Of a stretch of DNA of 64,000 bases, positions 29,903-40,365 are shown piece by piece. Both the position numbers and the translations under genes were made by a program. The stretch's first letter is position 1. The number at the start of each line of letters is the position of its first letter. Under the pieces are notes generated by a model. The model was given only the letters and a program-made list of their open reading frames with translations, did no database searches and was not told the origin of the DNA. The DNA comes from Alteromonas confluentis (lineage in GTDB: Bacteria; Pseudomonadota; Gammaproteobacteria; Enterobacterales; Alteromonadaceae): NCBI RefSeq assembly GCF_001757105.1, contig NZ_MDHN01000010.1:185811-249810 (forward strand), written 5' to 3'.

Positions 29903-30374
29903 GCCTTTGCCTTCGCCAATATAATTTAACCAGAGTGCTCATGCAGGCTGTGTAAGGTGTAGGGTACACAAGGTGTTAAATTCGTTCTCTGCATGAACGA
30001 CAGCTATTCTATGGAAAGGTATGCCGATAACCAAACTGTTGAAAAATTTCAGAAATATAGATTTTTTTGTCCTTTAGTCGATTTCTTTAGTAAGTTTCCA
30101 ACAATAAATGGAATTCTTCCCAACAGGCAGCAAGAATCTTCATCCAGCAAATTAGGTAGCAGTTTTAAAACGGTAGGATTACGGACAGGAAAACAACGTG
30201 AAAAGCGTTGATTGATCAACTTATAAAGAAAATGGCTGTTCTAGCAGTTACAAAATTTCTGAAAACAACTTTCATGGTAATTTTCTGTATTTTGTAGATT
30301 TATGGACATCCCATAAACAAAAACACCGCTTATGACATAAGCGGTGTTTATTTTTTGACCACAAGTGAAGTGTG
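29903..30374. other. Intergenic region without a supported gene
   Basis: A 472-base AT-rich stretch between two minus-strand genes. It should hold the promoter of the long GAPDH-like gene at its left end and the msrB terminator at its right end. A 72-codon plus-strand frame (29993-30211) has no ribosome site and no recognisable protein features. I saw no tRNA-like or repeat structure. Confidence 0.6.
30313..30349 (-). terminator. Terminator after msrB
   Basis: A 13-base perfect stem (AAACACCGCTTAT / ATAAGCGGTGTTT) with a 3-base GAC loop. On the minus strand it is followed by TTGTTTAT, about 25 bases after the msrB stop. A T run also follows on the plus strand. Confidence 0.88.
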
Positions 30375-30776
30375 CTAGCCGCGTACCAACTCATCCTTTT
30401 CAGTTTTAAACGAAAGAGACAACGAGTTCACGCAGTAACGCTGGCCGGTTTCGGTAGGGCCATCGGGAAATACATGGCCCAAATGGGCTTTGCACGACTT
30501 ACAAACAATTTCGGTGCGGCGCATACCGTGACTATTGTCTTGATGATACTCAACGTTCTCATCATCAGATTGTCGGTCGAAGGATGGCCAACCACAATGT
30601 GAGTCGAATTTTGCATCTGCAGTAAATAGCACTGCGCCACAACACTTGCACAAGTACTCACCGGGGCGTTTCTCATTCAGCAATACACCGGTAAACGGGC
30701 GCTCTGTTCCCGCCTGACGGGTAACATGGTACTCGTCGTCGGTCAGCGTTTTTTTCCAGTCTGTATTGTCTGTCAT
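30375..30776 (-). CDS. msrB: Peptide methionine-(R)-sulfoxide reductase
   Basis: A 133-residue repair enzyme that reduces the R-epimer of methionine sulfoxide in proteins. The structural zinc is held by two Cys pairs (CKCC and CKSC), and the catalytic Cys is in RYCVNSLSL near the C-terminus. FDSHCGWPSF is the family signature. There is no signal peptide, so it is cytoplasmic. It follows gnd by 21 bases on the same strand, so co-transcription with this NADPH-producing enzyme is likely. That would fit the thioredoxin/NADPH demand of Msr enzymes (inference). Confidence 0.97.
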   Translation of the reverse strand: MTDNTDWKKTLTDDEYHVTRQAGTERPFTGVLLNEKRPGEYLCKCCGAVLFTADAKFDSHCGWPSFDRQSDDENVEYHQDNSHGMRRTEIVCKSCKAHLGHVFPDGPTETGQRYCVNSLSLSFKTEKDELVRG

Positions 30777-30797
30777 GATGCACTCCGGTTAGGTAAT

Positions 30798-32345
30798 CTA
30801 TTTTTTGATAGCAACCTGAGGCCTTGCTGGATCACTCCAGTCAAGGTGGAACTTCTTACCAGCCGGCTTATCAACACGTTGATAAGTGTGCGCGCCGAAA
30901 TAGTCGCGTTGGCCTTGCAACAGATTCGCAGGAAGCACTGCGGTGCGGTAAGAATCGTAATAACTCAATGCTGACATCATTGCCGGGCATGGAATACCTG
31001 CCAAGGCAGCCTGCGCCAGTGATTCACGCCAATCAGATTGATATTCGGTGATCTGCTCGGCAAAGAATGGGTCAAGCAGCAAGTTAGCCAGTTCTTCGTT
31101 GTTTTCGTATGCTTTGGCAATCGACTGCAAGAATACTGCGCGAATGATACAACCCGCACGCCAGATTTTTGCAATACCACCAAAATCCAGTTCCCAACCA
31201 TGTTCTTTCGAGGCAACGGCCATTAACTGGAAGCCTTGAGCGTATGCACAGATTTTTGAACAGTACAGCGCATATTCCAGCTTATCGATGGCTGCAAATT
31301 TCTCTTCATCAGACAACGGCTTCACATCAGGGCCTCGCAATACCTTACTGGCAGCGACACGCTCATCTTTAAGACTTGAAAGGCTGCGGGCAAATACCGC
31401 TGAGGTAATCGTTTGCGCTGGGCTACCTACTTGTAGCGCACTGACTGCAGTCCATAGGCCGGTGCCTTTTTGACCCGCTTTGTCGAGGATAACATCCACC
31501 AGCGGTACACCCGTTTCAGGGTCGAGCTGTTCAAGCACTTCCGCGCTAATCTCAATCAGGTAGCTGTTAAGTTTTCCTTTATTCCAGCGACGGAACACTT
31601 CAGCAATTTCTGCTGCAGACATATGCAAAGCGGTACGCATAACCTGATACGTTTCACAAATGAGCTGCATATCGGCGTATTCGATACCATTGTGCACCAT
31701 TTTCACATAGTGACCAGCACCCACTGGGCCAATATACGTGGCACACGGCTCGCCTTCTGTTACCGGTTCACCCGGCGTGAAAGATTCGATAGGCAGACCA
31801 CTTTGTGCATCAACCTTCGCTGAAATCGCTTTTAAGATGGGTTCTAATCGTGTCCAGGCATAAGGATTGCCTGATGGCATAAGTGAAGGTCCGAAACGGG
31901 CACCGACTTCACCGCCTGACACAGCGGTGGAGAAAAAGATGAATTTACTTTTGTACTTCTCTTCCCGCTCTACGGAATCAGTCCAAAGACTGTTACCCGT
32001 ATCGACGACAATGTCATCGGCCTGTATGCCCGCATCAATCAGGTGCGAACAAACGTGGTCTACTGGCTCACCAGCAGGCACAGACAGAATTACCATGTGA
32101 GGTGACTTTAACTTACTGAGTAATTCTGTGTACGAGCTACACCCTTCAACTCGGGCTGGCGAATCGCCACGCTCTTCTTCGTCTTTGGCAATGATGGCGT
32201 CGACTTTGGTTTGATCCAGGTCGAAGCACGCTACGCGAAAACCATGATCAACAAGGTTAAGCGTTAGGTTGGCGCCCATTACGCCTAAACCAATAAAACC
32301 AATATCACACTTAGGATCAGTGTGTTTTCCATCTTCTTTTTGCAT
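30798..32345 (-). CDS. gnd: 6-phosphogluconate dehydrogenase, decarboxylating
   Basis: A 515-residue enzyme that oxidises 6-phosphogluconate to ribulose-5-phosphate with NADP+ in the oxidative pentose-phosphate branch. The Rossmann motif is GFIGLGVMGANL, and the active-site region has GPVGAGHYVKMVHNGIEYAD. It is longer than the 468-residue E. coli enzyme, with an N-terminal polar extension of about 14 residues and an extra C-terminal stretch. The pathway genes zwf and pgl lie 16 kb away in the Entner-Doudoroff operon, so both branches at 6-phosphogluconate are present. Confidence 0.96.
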   Translation of the reverse strand: MQKEDGKHTDPKCDIGFIGLGVMGANLTLNLVDHGFRVACFDLDQTKVDAIIAKDEEERGDSPARVEGCSSYTELLSKLKSPHMVILSVPAGEPVDHVCSHLIDAGIQADDIVVDTGNSLWTDSVEREEKYKSKFIFFSTAVSGGEVGARFGPSLMPSGNPYAWTRLEPILKAISAKVDAQSGLPIESFTPGEPVTEGEPCATYIGPVGAGHYVKMVHNGIEYADMQLICETYQVMRTALHMSAAEIAEVFRRWNKGKLNSYLIEISAEVLEQLDPETGVPLVDVILDKAGQKGTGLWTAVSALQVGSPAQTITSAVFARSLSSLKDERVAASKVLRGPDVKPLSDEEKFAAIDKLEYALYCSKICAYAQGFQLMAVASKEHGWELDFGGIAKIWRAGCIIRAVFLQSIAKAYENNEELANLLLDPFFAEQITEYQSDWRESLAQAALAGIPCPAMMSALSYYDSYRTAVLPANLLQGQRDYFGAHTYQRVDKPAGKKFHLDWSDPARPQVAIKK

Positions 32346-32483
32346 TGGGTGTCACCTCAGGTTACAGATGGCTGCGGATCATACCACCCGTTATACGCAC
32401 GAACACTATAAGAAGCGCTTTTTTCGTTGATTTATTGTGTAAACAAGACTGTTTGCCTATTCCCTAAACACCAGTAAACCTGA

Positions 32484-34559
32484 TCACGGCACAATTTGTG
32501 TCATTCTGAACACCGCCACACTTCGGGCCGCTTGCAGAAACACCCGCTGAATACAAATATCAGGCTGTTCCGCTAAAGAAACATAGCGCGTGTCTACGGC
32601 TAATTCCCAGGCCATTTTGGGAGAAAGGGTTGGCAAATTGAAGCGTTTGTCTTGTGTACTGGCGTTGAAACACAGGAACCAGTGTTCGCCGCTGTCATCG
32701 GTTTGCGTAGTACCGCGAATTTCCACACCAAAAGCCTGACTGTTTGGCGACTGCCAGTCTTCAGACTCTTTATCCTGGCCATCGGGTTTGTACCAGCGAA
32801 TTGCCGACACATTAGTAGTACGCTGGTATTCATCATCATCTAGCAACAGGTTTGACAGTAAGGTGCTTTCCCGTCGCAGACCGGTGACGTACTGACAAAA
32901 ATGTAAAAAGTCAGACTGACGTTTGTTGAGTGCCCAATCGTACCAGTTTAAGGCGTTATCCTGGCAATAGGCATTGTTGTTACCGTTTTGCGTTTTACTC
33001 AGCTCATCGCCGCCCAAAATATGCGGGACACCCTGAGACAACATCAGTGAAACGAACAAATTGCGCTTTTGTCGCTCACGCAGTTGCAAAATGGCCTCGT
33101 CACTGGTTTGCCCTTCTACACCATAGTTGGCCGACAGGTTGTGCCCGTGCCCATCACGGTTATTTTCGCCATTCGCTTCGTTGTGCCGCTCAACGTAACT
33201 CACCATATCATGCAGCGTGAAACCATCGTGGTACGTAACGTTATTCACCGAGGTGTAAATGGGGCGGAATCCTTTGTGGAAAATATCTCTGGAGCCCATT
33301 AAGCGGGTGGCAAATTCCCCGGTTAACGCATGATCGCCACGCCAGAAAGCGCGCACGGTATCGCGATATCGGTCGTTAACTTCCAGCCACGGAGCTGCAA
33401 ACGCGCCCAACTGATAGCCGTTAGGACCAATATCCCAAGGCTCGGCCACCAGCACGATATCTTTTAAGATAGGGTCTTGCGCCATGGCTTTTAACAGGCC
33501 GGATTGTGCCGAGAAGTTTTGTGGATCACGTCCCAGGCAGACCGCTAAATCGAAACGGAAACCATCGATACCAATAACGTCTACCCAATAGCGCATGGCA
33601 TCCATGATCATGGTCATCATGATGGGCGTTGACGTGTTAACCGTGTTTCCGCAACCAGAATGGTTACTGTATACAATCGCGCCGGCTTTGGTTTGCTCGT
33701 AAAGATACGCCTGATGGGGAAACAGACCTTTGAACGACAACACAGGGCCGCCGTCTCCGCCTTCCGCAGTGTGGTTGTAAACCACGTCGACGATCACCTC
33801 AAGACCTGCCTTATGGTAGGCATCGACCATGGCTTTGAGTTCTCTTACCGCATCCGCTTTTCCGTAACGCGGTTCAGGGGCAAAATAATTAACCGGGTTG
33901 TAACCCCAATAGTTAGTCATTCCCTTTTCGGTGATGTAAGGCTCAGGCATAAACGTAGACAAGGGCATAAACTGCACCGTAGTCACACCTAAGTCCACAA
34001 GATGTTGTATGACATCAGGGTGCGCTGCGCCGGGATATTTTCCTTTATCTTCATCAGGCACATTGGGATGTAATTTTGTCATCCCTTTCACATGCGCTTC
34101 ATAGATAATGCGCTCATGAGGCTGATAACCCGGCCTTGGTGGCCGTTCAACATTATCGTGACTGACCACAACACATTTGGGCACCATAAACTGGGAGTCA
34201 TGCTCGTAATGTCTGGCATTCCAGTGAATGGGACGACTCAGCTTTTGTGCATAAGGATCGATGAGCAGCTTCTCTGCGGTCACATGATGCAACGCATCTT
34301 CTCCCCGCTCTACCCGGTATGCATAATGTTGATGTTCACCTACCCCTTCAACCTCACAATGCCAAACCTGTCCGGTTTTTGCAGCCATGGGGATTTCCGC
34401 CACAAGCTCTTCGGTGTCGCTTTGAAAAAGACACAGCACCACCGCTCGCGCATCTGGGCTGACAACGGCAAAATTGCAGCCGCTGCCGGTAAGTGTTGCC
34501 CCTAAGGGTGAAGGTGAACCTGTTGTAACCGTGTTACTGCCGAAAGATTCCTGTTGCAC
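32484..34559 (-). CDS. glgX: Glycogen debranching enzyme / isoamylase-type (GlgX)
   Basis: A 691-residue GH13 enzyme that cleaves alpha-1,6 branches of glycogen or limit dextrins. An N-terminal carbohydrate-binding (CBM48-like) domain covers about 15-120. The GH13 barrel shows region I DVVYNHTAEG, region II GFRFDLA (nucleophile Asp), region III VAEPWD (acid/base Glu) and a conserved YHDGFTLHD region. It is the last gene of the malQ-glgB-glgX run, 14 bases after glgB. glgC, glgA and glgP are not in the window. Confidence 0.95.
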   Translation of the reverse strand: MQQESFGSNTVTTGSPSPLGATLTGSGCNFAVVSPDARAVVLCLFQSDTEELVAEIPMAAKTGQVWHCEVEGVGEHQHYAYRVERGEDALHHVTAEKLLIDPYAQKLSRPIHWNARHYEHDSQFMVPKCVVVSHDNVERPPRPGYQPHERIIYEAHVKGMTKLHPNVPDEDKGKYPGAAHPDVIQHLVDLGVTTVQFMPLSTFMPEPYITEKGMTNYWGYNPVNYFAPEPRYGKADAVRELKAMVDAYHKAGLEVIVDVVYNHTAEGGDGGPVLSFKGLFPHQAYLYEQTKAGAIVYSNHSGCGNTVNTSTPIMMTMIMDAMRYWVDVIGIDGFRFDLAVCLGRDPQNFSAQSGLLKAMAQDPILKDIVLVAEPWDIGPNGYQLGAFAAPWLEVNDRYRDTVRAFWRGDHALTGEFATRLMGSRDIFHKGFRPIYTSVNNVTYHDGFTLHDMVSYVERHNEANGENNRDGHGHNLSANYGVEGQTSDEAILQLRERQKRNLFVSLMLSQGVPHILGGDELSKTQNGNNNAYCQDNALNWYDWALNKRQSDFLHFCQYVTGLRRESTLLSNLLLDDDEYQRTTNVSAIRWYKPDGQDKESEDWQSPNSQAFGVEIRGTTQTDDSGEHWFLCFNASTQDKRFNLPTLSPKMAWELAVDTRYVSLAEQPDICIQRVFLQAARSVAVFRMTQIVP

Positions 34560-34573
34560 CTTGCCAGGTTCTC

Positions 34574-36742
34574 CTAATCAAATAGCCAATACAGTGTCGC
34601 GAGTGGCGGGAGGTTAACTTCAATTGAATAGGGTTGGTCGTTCCACGGCACCGCTTGCGCTGTTACTTTTTCCGCCACCGGGAAGTCGCTTCCCCAAAAC
34701 GCACTACTGTCTGAATTGAGAATAAGTTGGTATTCACCCGCATCCTGCACGCCCACTCGAAAAGCTTCACGGGGTGAAGGGGTGAAATTATTCACCACAT
34801 ACACCTTCTGCGAGCTCGACTTTGCTTTTCTAACGAAAGACAGCATGCTCAGTTCGGCATAATTATGGTCGATCCAGGCAAAGCCCTCATGACTGTGATC
34901 GAGTTCATGCAGAGCGGGATACTCACGATAAAGCTGATTAAGTTTACGGTACAGCGACTGAATACCGCTGTGTTTTTCAAACTCGAGTAACCACCAATCC
35001 AATTGGCTGTCGTGATTCCATTCCCGGGGTTGGGCAATTTCGTTGCCCATAAAGTTCAGCTTTTTACCCGGGTGTCCAAACATAAAGCTTGCATAACACC
35101 GTTGGTTGGCCGCCTGTTGCCACTCATCACCAGGCATCTTACCAATCAAACTGCCTTTGCCGTGAACAACCTCGTCGTGAGAAATCGGCAGCACAAAGTT
35201 TTCATCGAAGGCATACACCATCGAGAAGGTAATTTCGCCATGGTGGTATCGACGATAAGCCGGATCCTTGCTGATATAGTGTAGTGAATCATGCATCCAG
35301 CCCATGTTCCATTTGAAGCCGAAACCCAGGCCGCCACTTGAGACCGGTCTGGACACGCCCGGGAACGAGGTAGACTCTTCAGCAATGGTCATGATACCAG
35401 GATGCGCCTTGTACACTTCCTCGTTCATCCAACGCAGCAGACTAATGGCTTCGTAGTTTTCGTTGCCACCGTGAATGTTCGGGATCCACTCCCCTTCATT
35501 GCGCGAGTAATCGAGATAAAGCATAGACGCCACCGCATCAACCCGTAAACCGTCGATATGGAATTTGTCAGCCCAAAACAGCGCATTCGCCACCAAAAAC
35601 TGGCGTACGGTGTCTTTGCCAAAATCGTAAATGCAGGAATTCCAGTCTGGATGCCAGCCTTTACGCGGGTCGTCGTACTCATAAACGTGGCTACCATCGA
35701 AACGGGCCAGGCCATGGGCATCTTCAGGAAAGTGCGCAGGCACCCAGTCGACAATGACACCAATGCCAGCCTGATGGCATTTATCGACAAAAAATTTGAA
35801 ATCGTCAGGGGAGCCGAAGCGGCTGGTTGGTGCATACAGTCCAACGGGCTGATAGCCCCATGAACCGTCAAAAGGAAATTCAGAAACAGGCAGTAGTTCC
35901 AGGTGCGTGTAACCCATGTCCAGCACATAGGGAATGAGCGTTTCAGCCAGTTCGCGATAGCTCAGATAGCGTTCACCACTGTCCTCTGCTGGTCGCTTCC
36001 ATGAGCCCAGGTGCACTTCGTACACACTCATCGGCGAATGATACTTATCGTTCTGACGCGCCTGCATCCAGGCATCATCCTGCCAATCATAGTTATCGTG
36101 ATTAAACACCCGGGACGCGTGTGAAGGATATTGCTCGGCAGAATATCCTAGTGGATCCGCCTTGTGTGGTAACGGGTTGCCCCAACCATCTTTGAGCTCA
36201 TATTTGTAACGTTCGCCCTCGCCTACGCCTGGAATAAACAACACCCAGTAACCGATGTCTGTTTTTTGCATAGGATGACAACGACCATCCCAGCGATTGA
36301 AATCGCCGATGACGGAAACGGCAGTCGCATTAGGGGCATATACGGCAAAGCGGGTACCGGCCACTTCATCGATGACTTTTAACTGGGCGCCCGCCTGTTT
36401 GTAGAGGTTTGCCGGTTCATGATCGATAAAATGAACAGCGTGATACGCTTCATCGGTGAACTGATAAGGGTCGGCGACAATATGCTCCTCGCCTGAACGA
36501 CTGATCACCAGTTCATAGCGCTGCCCTGCTTTAAGACCCTCGATGGGAGCTGAAAATAAATCGGAATCGCCCTGCCGGGTGAGTGTGCCGAGCAGTTTAG
36601 TTGATTTGATTCTGCGCACGGCAACTTTATCAGCATCGGGGATAAAAGCGGTGATAATAAGACCGTTGCCGGTCTTTTGTGGACCCAGTACGGAAAAAGG
36701 TGAATTACATCGAGCCTGTGCCAGTTGCTGCTCTACTACCAT
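34574..36742 (-). CDS. glgB: 1,4-alpha-glucan branching enzyme
   Basis: A 722-residue GH13 branching enzyme that transfers alpha-1,4 chains to 6-positions during glycogen synthesis. It has an N1 domain, a CBM48 domain (about 125-220, with FAVYAPNATAVSVIGDFN) and a catalytic barrel with DWVPAHFP, GLRVDAVASM (nucleophile Asp), AEES (acid/base Glu) and ISHDEVVHG. Length is typical (E. coli 728). It lies between malQ and glgX on one strand with short gaps, consistent with an alpha-glucan operon. Confidence 0.97.
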   Translation of the reverse strand: MVVEQQLAQARCNSPFSVLGPQKTGNGLIITAFIPDADKVAVRRIKSTKLLGTLTRQGDSDLFSAPIEGLKAGQRYELVISRSGEEHIVADPYQFTDEAYHAVHFIDHEPANLYKQAGAQLKVIDEVAGTRFAVYAPNATAVSVIGDFNRWDGRCHPMQKTDIGYWVLFIPGVGEGERYKYELKDGWGNPLPHKADPLGYSAEQYPSHASRVFNHDNYDWQDDAWMQARQNDKYHSPMSVYEVHLGSWKRPAEDSGERYLSYRELAETLIPYVLDMGYTHLELLPVSEFPFDGSWGYQPVGLYAPTSRFGSPDDFKFFVDKCHQAGIGVIVDWVPAHFPEDAHGLARFDGSHVYEYDDPRKGWHPDWNSCIYDFGKDTVRQFLVANALFWADKFHIDGLRVDAVASMLYLDYSRNEGEWIPNIHGGNENYEAISLLRWMNEEVYKAHPGIMTIAEESTSFPGVSRPVSSGGLGFGFKWNMGWMHDSLHYISKDPAYRRYHHGEITFSMVYAFDENFVLPISHDEVVHGKGSLIGKMPGDEWQQAANQRCYASFMFGHPGKKLNFMGNEIAQPREWNHDSQLDWWLLEFEKHSGIQSLYRKLNQLYREYPALHELDHSHEGFAWIDHNYAELSMLSFVRKAKSSSQKVYVVNNFTPSPREAFRVGVQDAGEYQLILNSDSSAFWGSDFPVAEKVTAQAVPWNDQPYSIEVNLPPLATLYWLFD

Positions 36743-36793
36743 TACTTACTCCTTTAAAATCTGCCGGTAAATGCCGGCAGATCCCGGACCGCT

Positions 36794-39001
36794 TTACTTA
36801 TCTGTACTGGCCTGTTTTCTGACTTCTGTCAGTTGACGGGCAAGATGAGTAATGTCCTGATTATTAAAAATACTTTCCAGCGTCTGCGAGAGTTTTCTGC
36901 GCCAGTTAGGGTATTCATTAAACGTACCGGGTACATTAACAGGCTTATCCATTTCCAACCAGTCTTCTAACTGCAAACTCAGTAATGCACTTGAACCACT
37001 TGCCATATGCAATTGCATACCACGATTCAATTCGGTGTTCATACCGGTATAGTTCACATCGCGACTGACATTTTCGCTTATGGAATGATGACCATGGAGG
37101 GTATCCAGTATCGCTTGTTTATTTTCGTGTCTGTCGGTGTACAACTGAGACAATATTTCATCAGTAGGATACAGCCCCAACTCTTTGCCCATTTCTAAAT
37201 CGAGACAATGCCAAAAACCCGTGAGTGTCGGCATATCGTGAGTGGTCAATGTTGACATCGATTGCACCGGGTAATGGGAAGGCGAAAAGAAGCCGCCGTC
37301 TTCAGCCTGTTCAAAGAAAAATACGCGGTATGAATGTACCCCATTATCGGCCAATTTTTCTCGAATTTCTTCAGGTACGGTACCCAGGTCTTCGCCGATC
37401 ACTAAGCTTTGATTACGGTGGCTTTCCAGCGCCAGAATGGCCAGCAAATCGTCTACCGGATAATACACATAACCGCCATCTTTCGCGTGATCGCCTTTCA
37501 CAACCCACCATAAGCGCAATAGTGCCATCACGTGGTCTATACGCAATGCCCCTGAACCTGCCATGTTAGAGGCAAATAAATCAATAAATGGCTGGTACTT
37601 TTGCTCGTATAATTTGTGGGGGTCCATTGGCGGCAAGCCCCAATTCTGACCCAATGGACCAAGAATGTCTGGTGGCGCGCCCACAGAAGCCCCCACACAA
37701 TAGAGATCTTTATTACCCCAGATTTCCGCACTTCCCTCGCTAACACCAACAGCAAGGTCCCGGTACAAGCCCACTGACATACCCGAGGCTACGGCCACAT
37801 CACTGGCGGCTTGAAGCTGAATCGCAGCTTGCCATTGCAAGAACAAGAAGAAAGTGACACGTTTTTTGTTTTTCTTTTTAAACGCGGCCACTTCTGGTTT
37901 GTGGTATTCCTTAAACTCATCCGGGAACACAGGCCAGCCCCAAGACGGTTTACCTTCTTCTGCCAATTTTTCTTGTAGCGTGTCGTACACCGCCAGCATA
38001 TCTAGGCTTTCGCCACCCGCTTCAACAAAGGCTTTAAATTCACGATTCTGCTTCGTGTTGGTCTTTAAATGCTTTTCATAGTAAATATCGAAAACGGCAC
38101 TGAGTGCAGGCAGTTTTAAACCGGCTACGGCAGCGTAGTCAATAAAATCAGTGCCCCTGGCTGCTGCCAGTTGCTGCTGAAAATCATCCGTGTTTACCAC
38201 CGCCTGGACATGCTCATCATCGAAATACGGCAATGCAGTTACATCCAGGTATAAGTAGTTTAACCAACGGCGAGAAGACGGTCCGTAAGGGCTGCAAGCA
38301 TCAGGGTTTGCCGGGTACAACGCGTGAATGGGGTTCAAGCCGATAAATTCAGCACCTGATTCCGCGGCCTTAGCGGTGAGGTTTGCCAGATCGGTAAAAT
38401 CGCCCATGCCCCAGTTATTTTCACTACGCACGCAGTAAAGTTGCACACTAAGGCCCCAGATCTTTTTGCCCTTTTCAATGGCTTCAGGAATAAAGCATTT
38501 GTTCGGCGCCATGATAATTCGCATGGAACACAGAGGCTCGTCATCCCCTTCCACCAAGAGGACAAGGTCGTGATAACCAAGAGGCACATCAAACGGTAAC
38601 GCAATAATGTATTCGTGAAACTCAACGTCATCTAATTCAGCCACGTGCGCCAGTGTTTCGTCAACCGGCACAAAACTGTGGACGAATGTCTGCCCATCTT
38701 CTGTATTGAGGTTTACAGTATAAGTGTCGGTTACCAATTCTATGGGTAACCGAATTGAGAAAGATAAGGTTTCAGATTGGCGTAGTACCTGAACAGGATT
38801 AAGCGGTGTTTGCCAGATCTTTCTGGCCTCTGCTTTAAGCTGTTCTTCAATTGCGAGTTCGTTACTGGTGTCGTAACCCAGTACGTTCAATAATTTGGCC
38901 TGACTTGACGCTGAAATAGCGGCCGGCTTTCCCCACGCATCGGTATAGTGGGTTTCTATGCCTCGCATCTCAACCAGTCGTTGTAAAACGGGATTTGTCA
39001 T
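36794..39001 (-). CDS. malQ: 4-alpha-glucanotransferase (amylomaltase)
   Basis: A 735-residue GH77 enzyme that disproportionates maltodextrins. The N-terminal extension (about 1-140) is the form found in E. coli-type MalQ. The barrel includes GLNPIHALYPANPDACSPYG-like substrate residues, LRIDHVMAL (catalytic Asp), IGEDLGTVP (acid/base Glu) and THDMPTLTGFW. AAGGA lies before the ATG. It is the first gene of the malQ-glgB-glgX run and is divergent from gap across 243 bases that hold possible HexR sites. Confidence 0.96.
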   Translation of the reverse strand: MTNPVLQRLVEMRGIETHYTDAWGKPAAISASSQAKLLNVLGYDTSNELAIEEQLKAEARKIWQTPLNPVQVLRQSETLSFSIRLPIELVTDTYTVNLNTEDGQTFVHSFVPVDETLAHVAELDDVEFHEYIIALPFDVPLGYHDLVLLVEGDDEPLCSMRIIMAPNKCFIPEAIEKGKKIWGLSVQLYCVRSENNWGMGDFTDLANLTAKAAESGAEFIGLNPIHALYPANPDACSPYGPSSRRWLNYLYLDVTALPYFDDEHVQAVVNTDDFQQQLAAARGTDFIDYAAVAGLKLPALSAVFDIYYEKHLKTNTKQNREFKAFVEAGGESLDMLAVYDTLQEKLAEEGKPSWGWPVFPDEFKEYHKPEVAAFKKKNKKRVTFFLFLQWQAAIQLQAASDVAVASGMSVGLYRDLAVGVSEGSAEIWGNKDLYCVGASVGAPPDILGPLGQNWGLPPMDPHKLYEQKYQPFIDLFASNMAGSGALRIDHVMALLRLWWVVKGDHAKDGGYVYYPVDDLLAILALESHRNQSLVIGEDLGTVPEEIREKLADNGVHSYRVFFFEQAEDGGFFSPSHYPVQSMSTLTTHDMPTLTGFWHCLDLEMGKELGLYPTDEILSQLYTDRHENKQAILDTLHGHHSISENVSRDVNYTGMNTELNRGMQLHMASGSSALLSLQLEDWLEMDKPVNVPGTFNEYPNWRRKLSQTLESIFNNQDITHLARQLTEVRKQASTDK

Positions 39002-39136
39002 TCGTGTCCTTTCCTGTTTTTCTAGCGTTGAGGTTTGTACGGCAAATGCCGGACATTCGTGTCAACGCACATTTTTTTGCATTATCAAATAAAGACTGTG
39101 TTCGAAGAAACTGAATACGTTTGCATAGTTCATAGT

Positions 39137-39151
39137 TGTAATTTTGCAACA
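39137..39151. promoter_or_regulatory. Weak HexR-like half palindrome upstream of gap/malQ
   Basis: TGTAATTTTGCAACA matches 12 of 15 positions of the known HexR consensus TGTAATwwwATTACA. The left half is perfect and the right half is degenerate. It lies 107 bases before gap and 136 before malQ. Low confidence by itself. Confidence 0.35.
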
Positions 39152-39200
39152 AAATAGCGCATTTTGCTTTGCCAATTATGCCATTTTGATCCATACTTTA

Positions 39201-40240
<1,040 letters not shown>

Positions 40241-40281
40241 TACTTTCCCGTTAGACGGGTAAAACAATGAAATAAAAAGCA

Positions 40282-40312
40282 AAAAAGGTGCGATTAACTA
40301 TCGCACCTTTTT
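40282..40312 (+). terminator. Terminator after gap
   Basis: A 13-base perfect stem (AAAAAGGTGCGAT / ATCGCACCTTTTT) with a 5-base loop, followed by CTTTT. It separates gap from the mutarotase gene. Confidence 0.92.
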
Positions 40313-40365
40313 CTTTTACCATGCACAATGCAAGTTGGAATTAATTATTGGCAAGGAGACAAAGC

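Noticed and set aside
29993..30211. 72-codon plus-strand reading frame in the gap before msrB
   Set aside because: No ribosome site before its ATG, no protein features, and low-complexity Ser/Lys content. It lies in AT-rich promoter or intergenic sequence.
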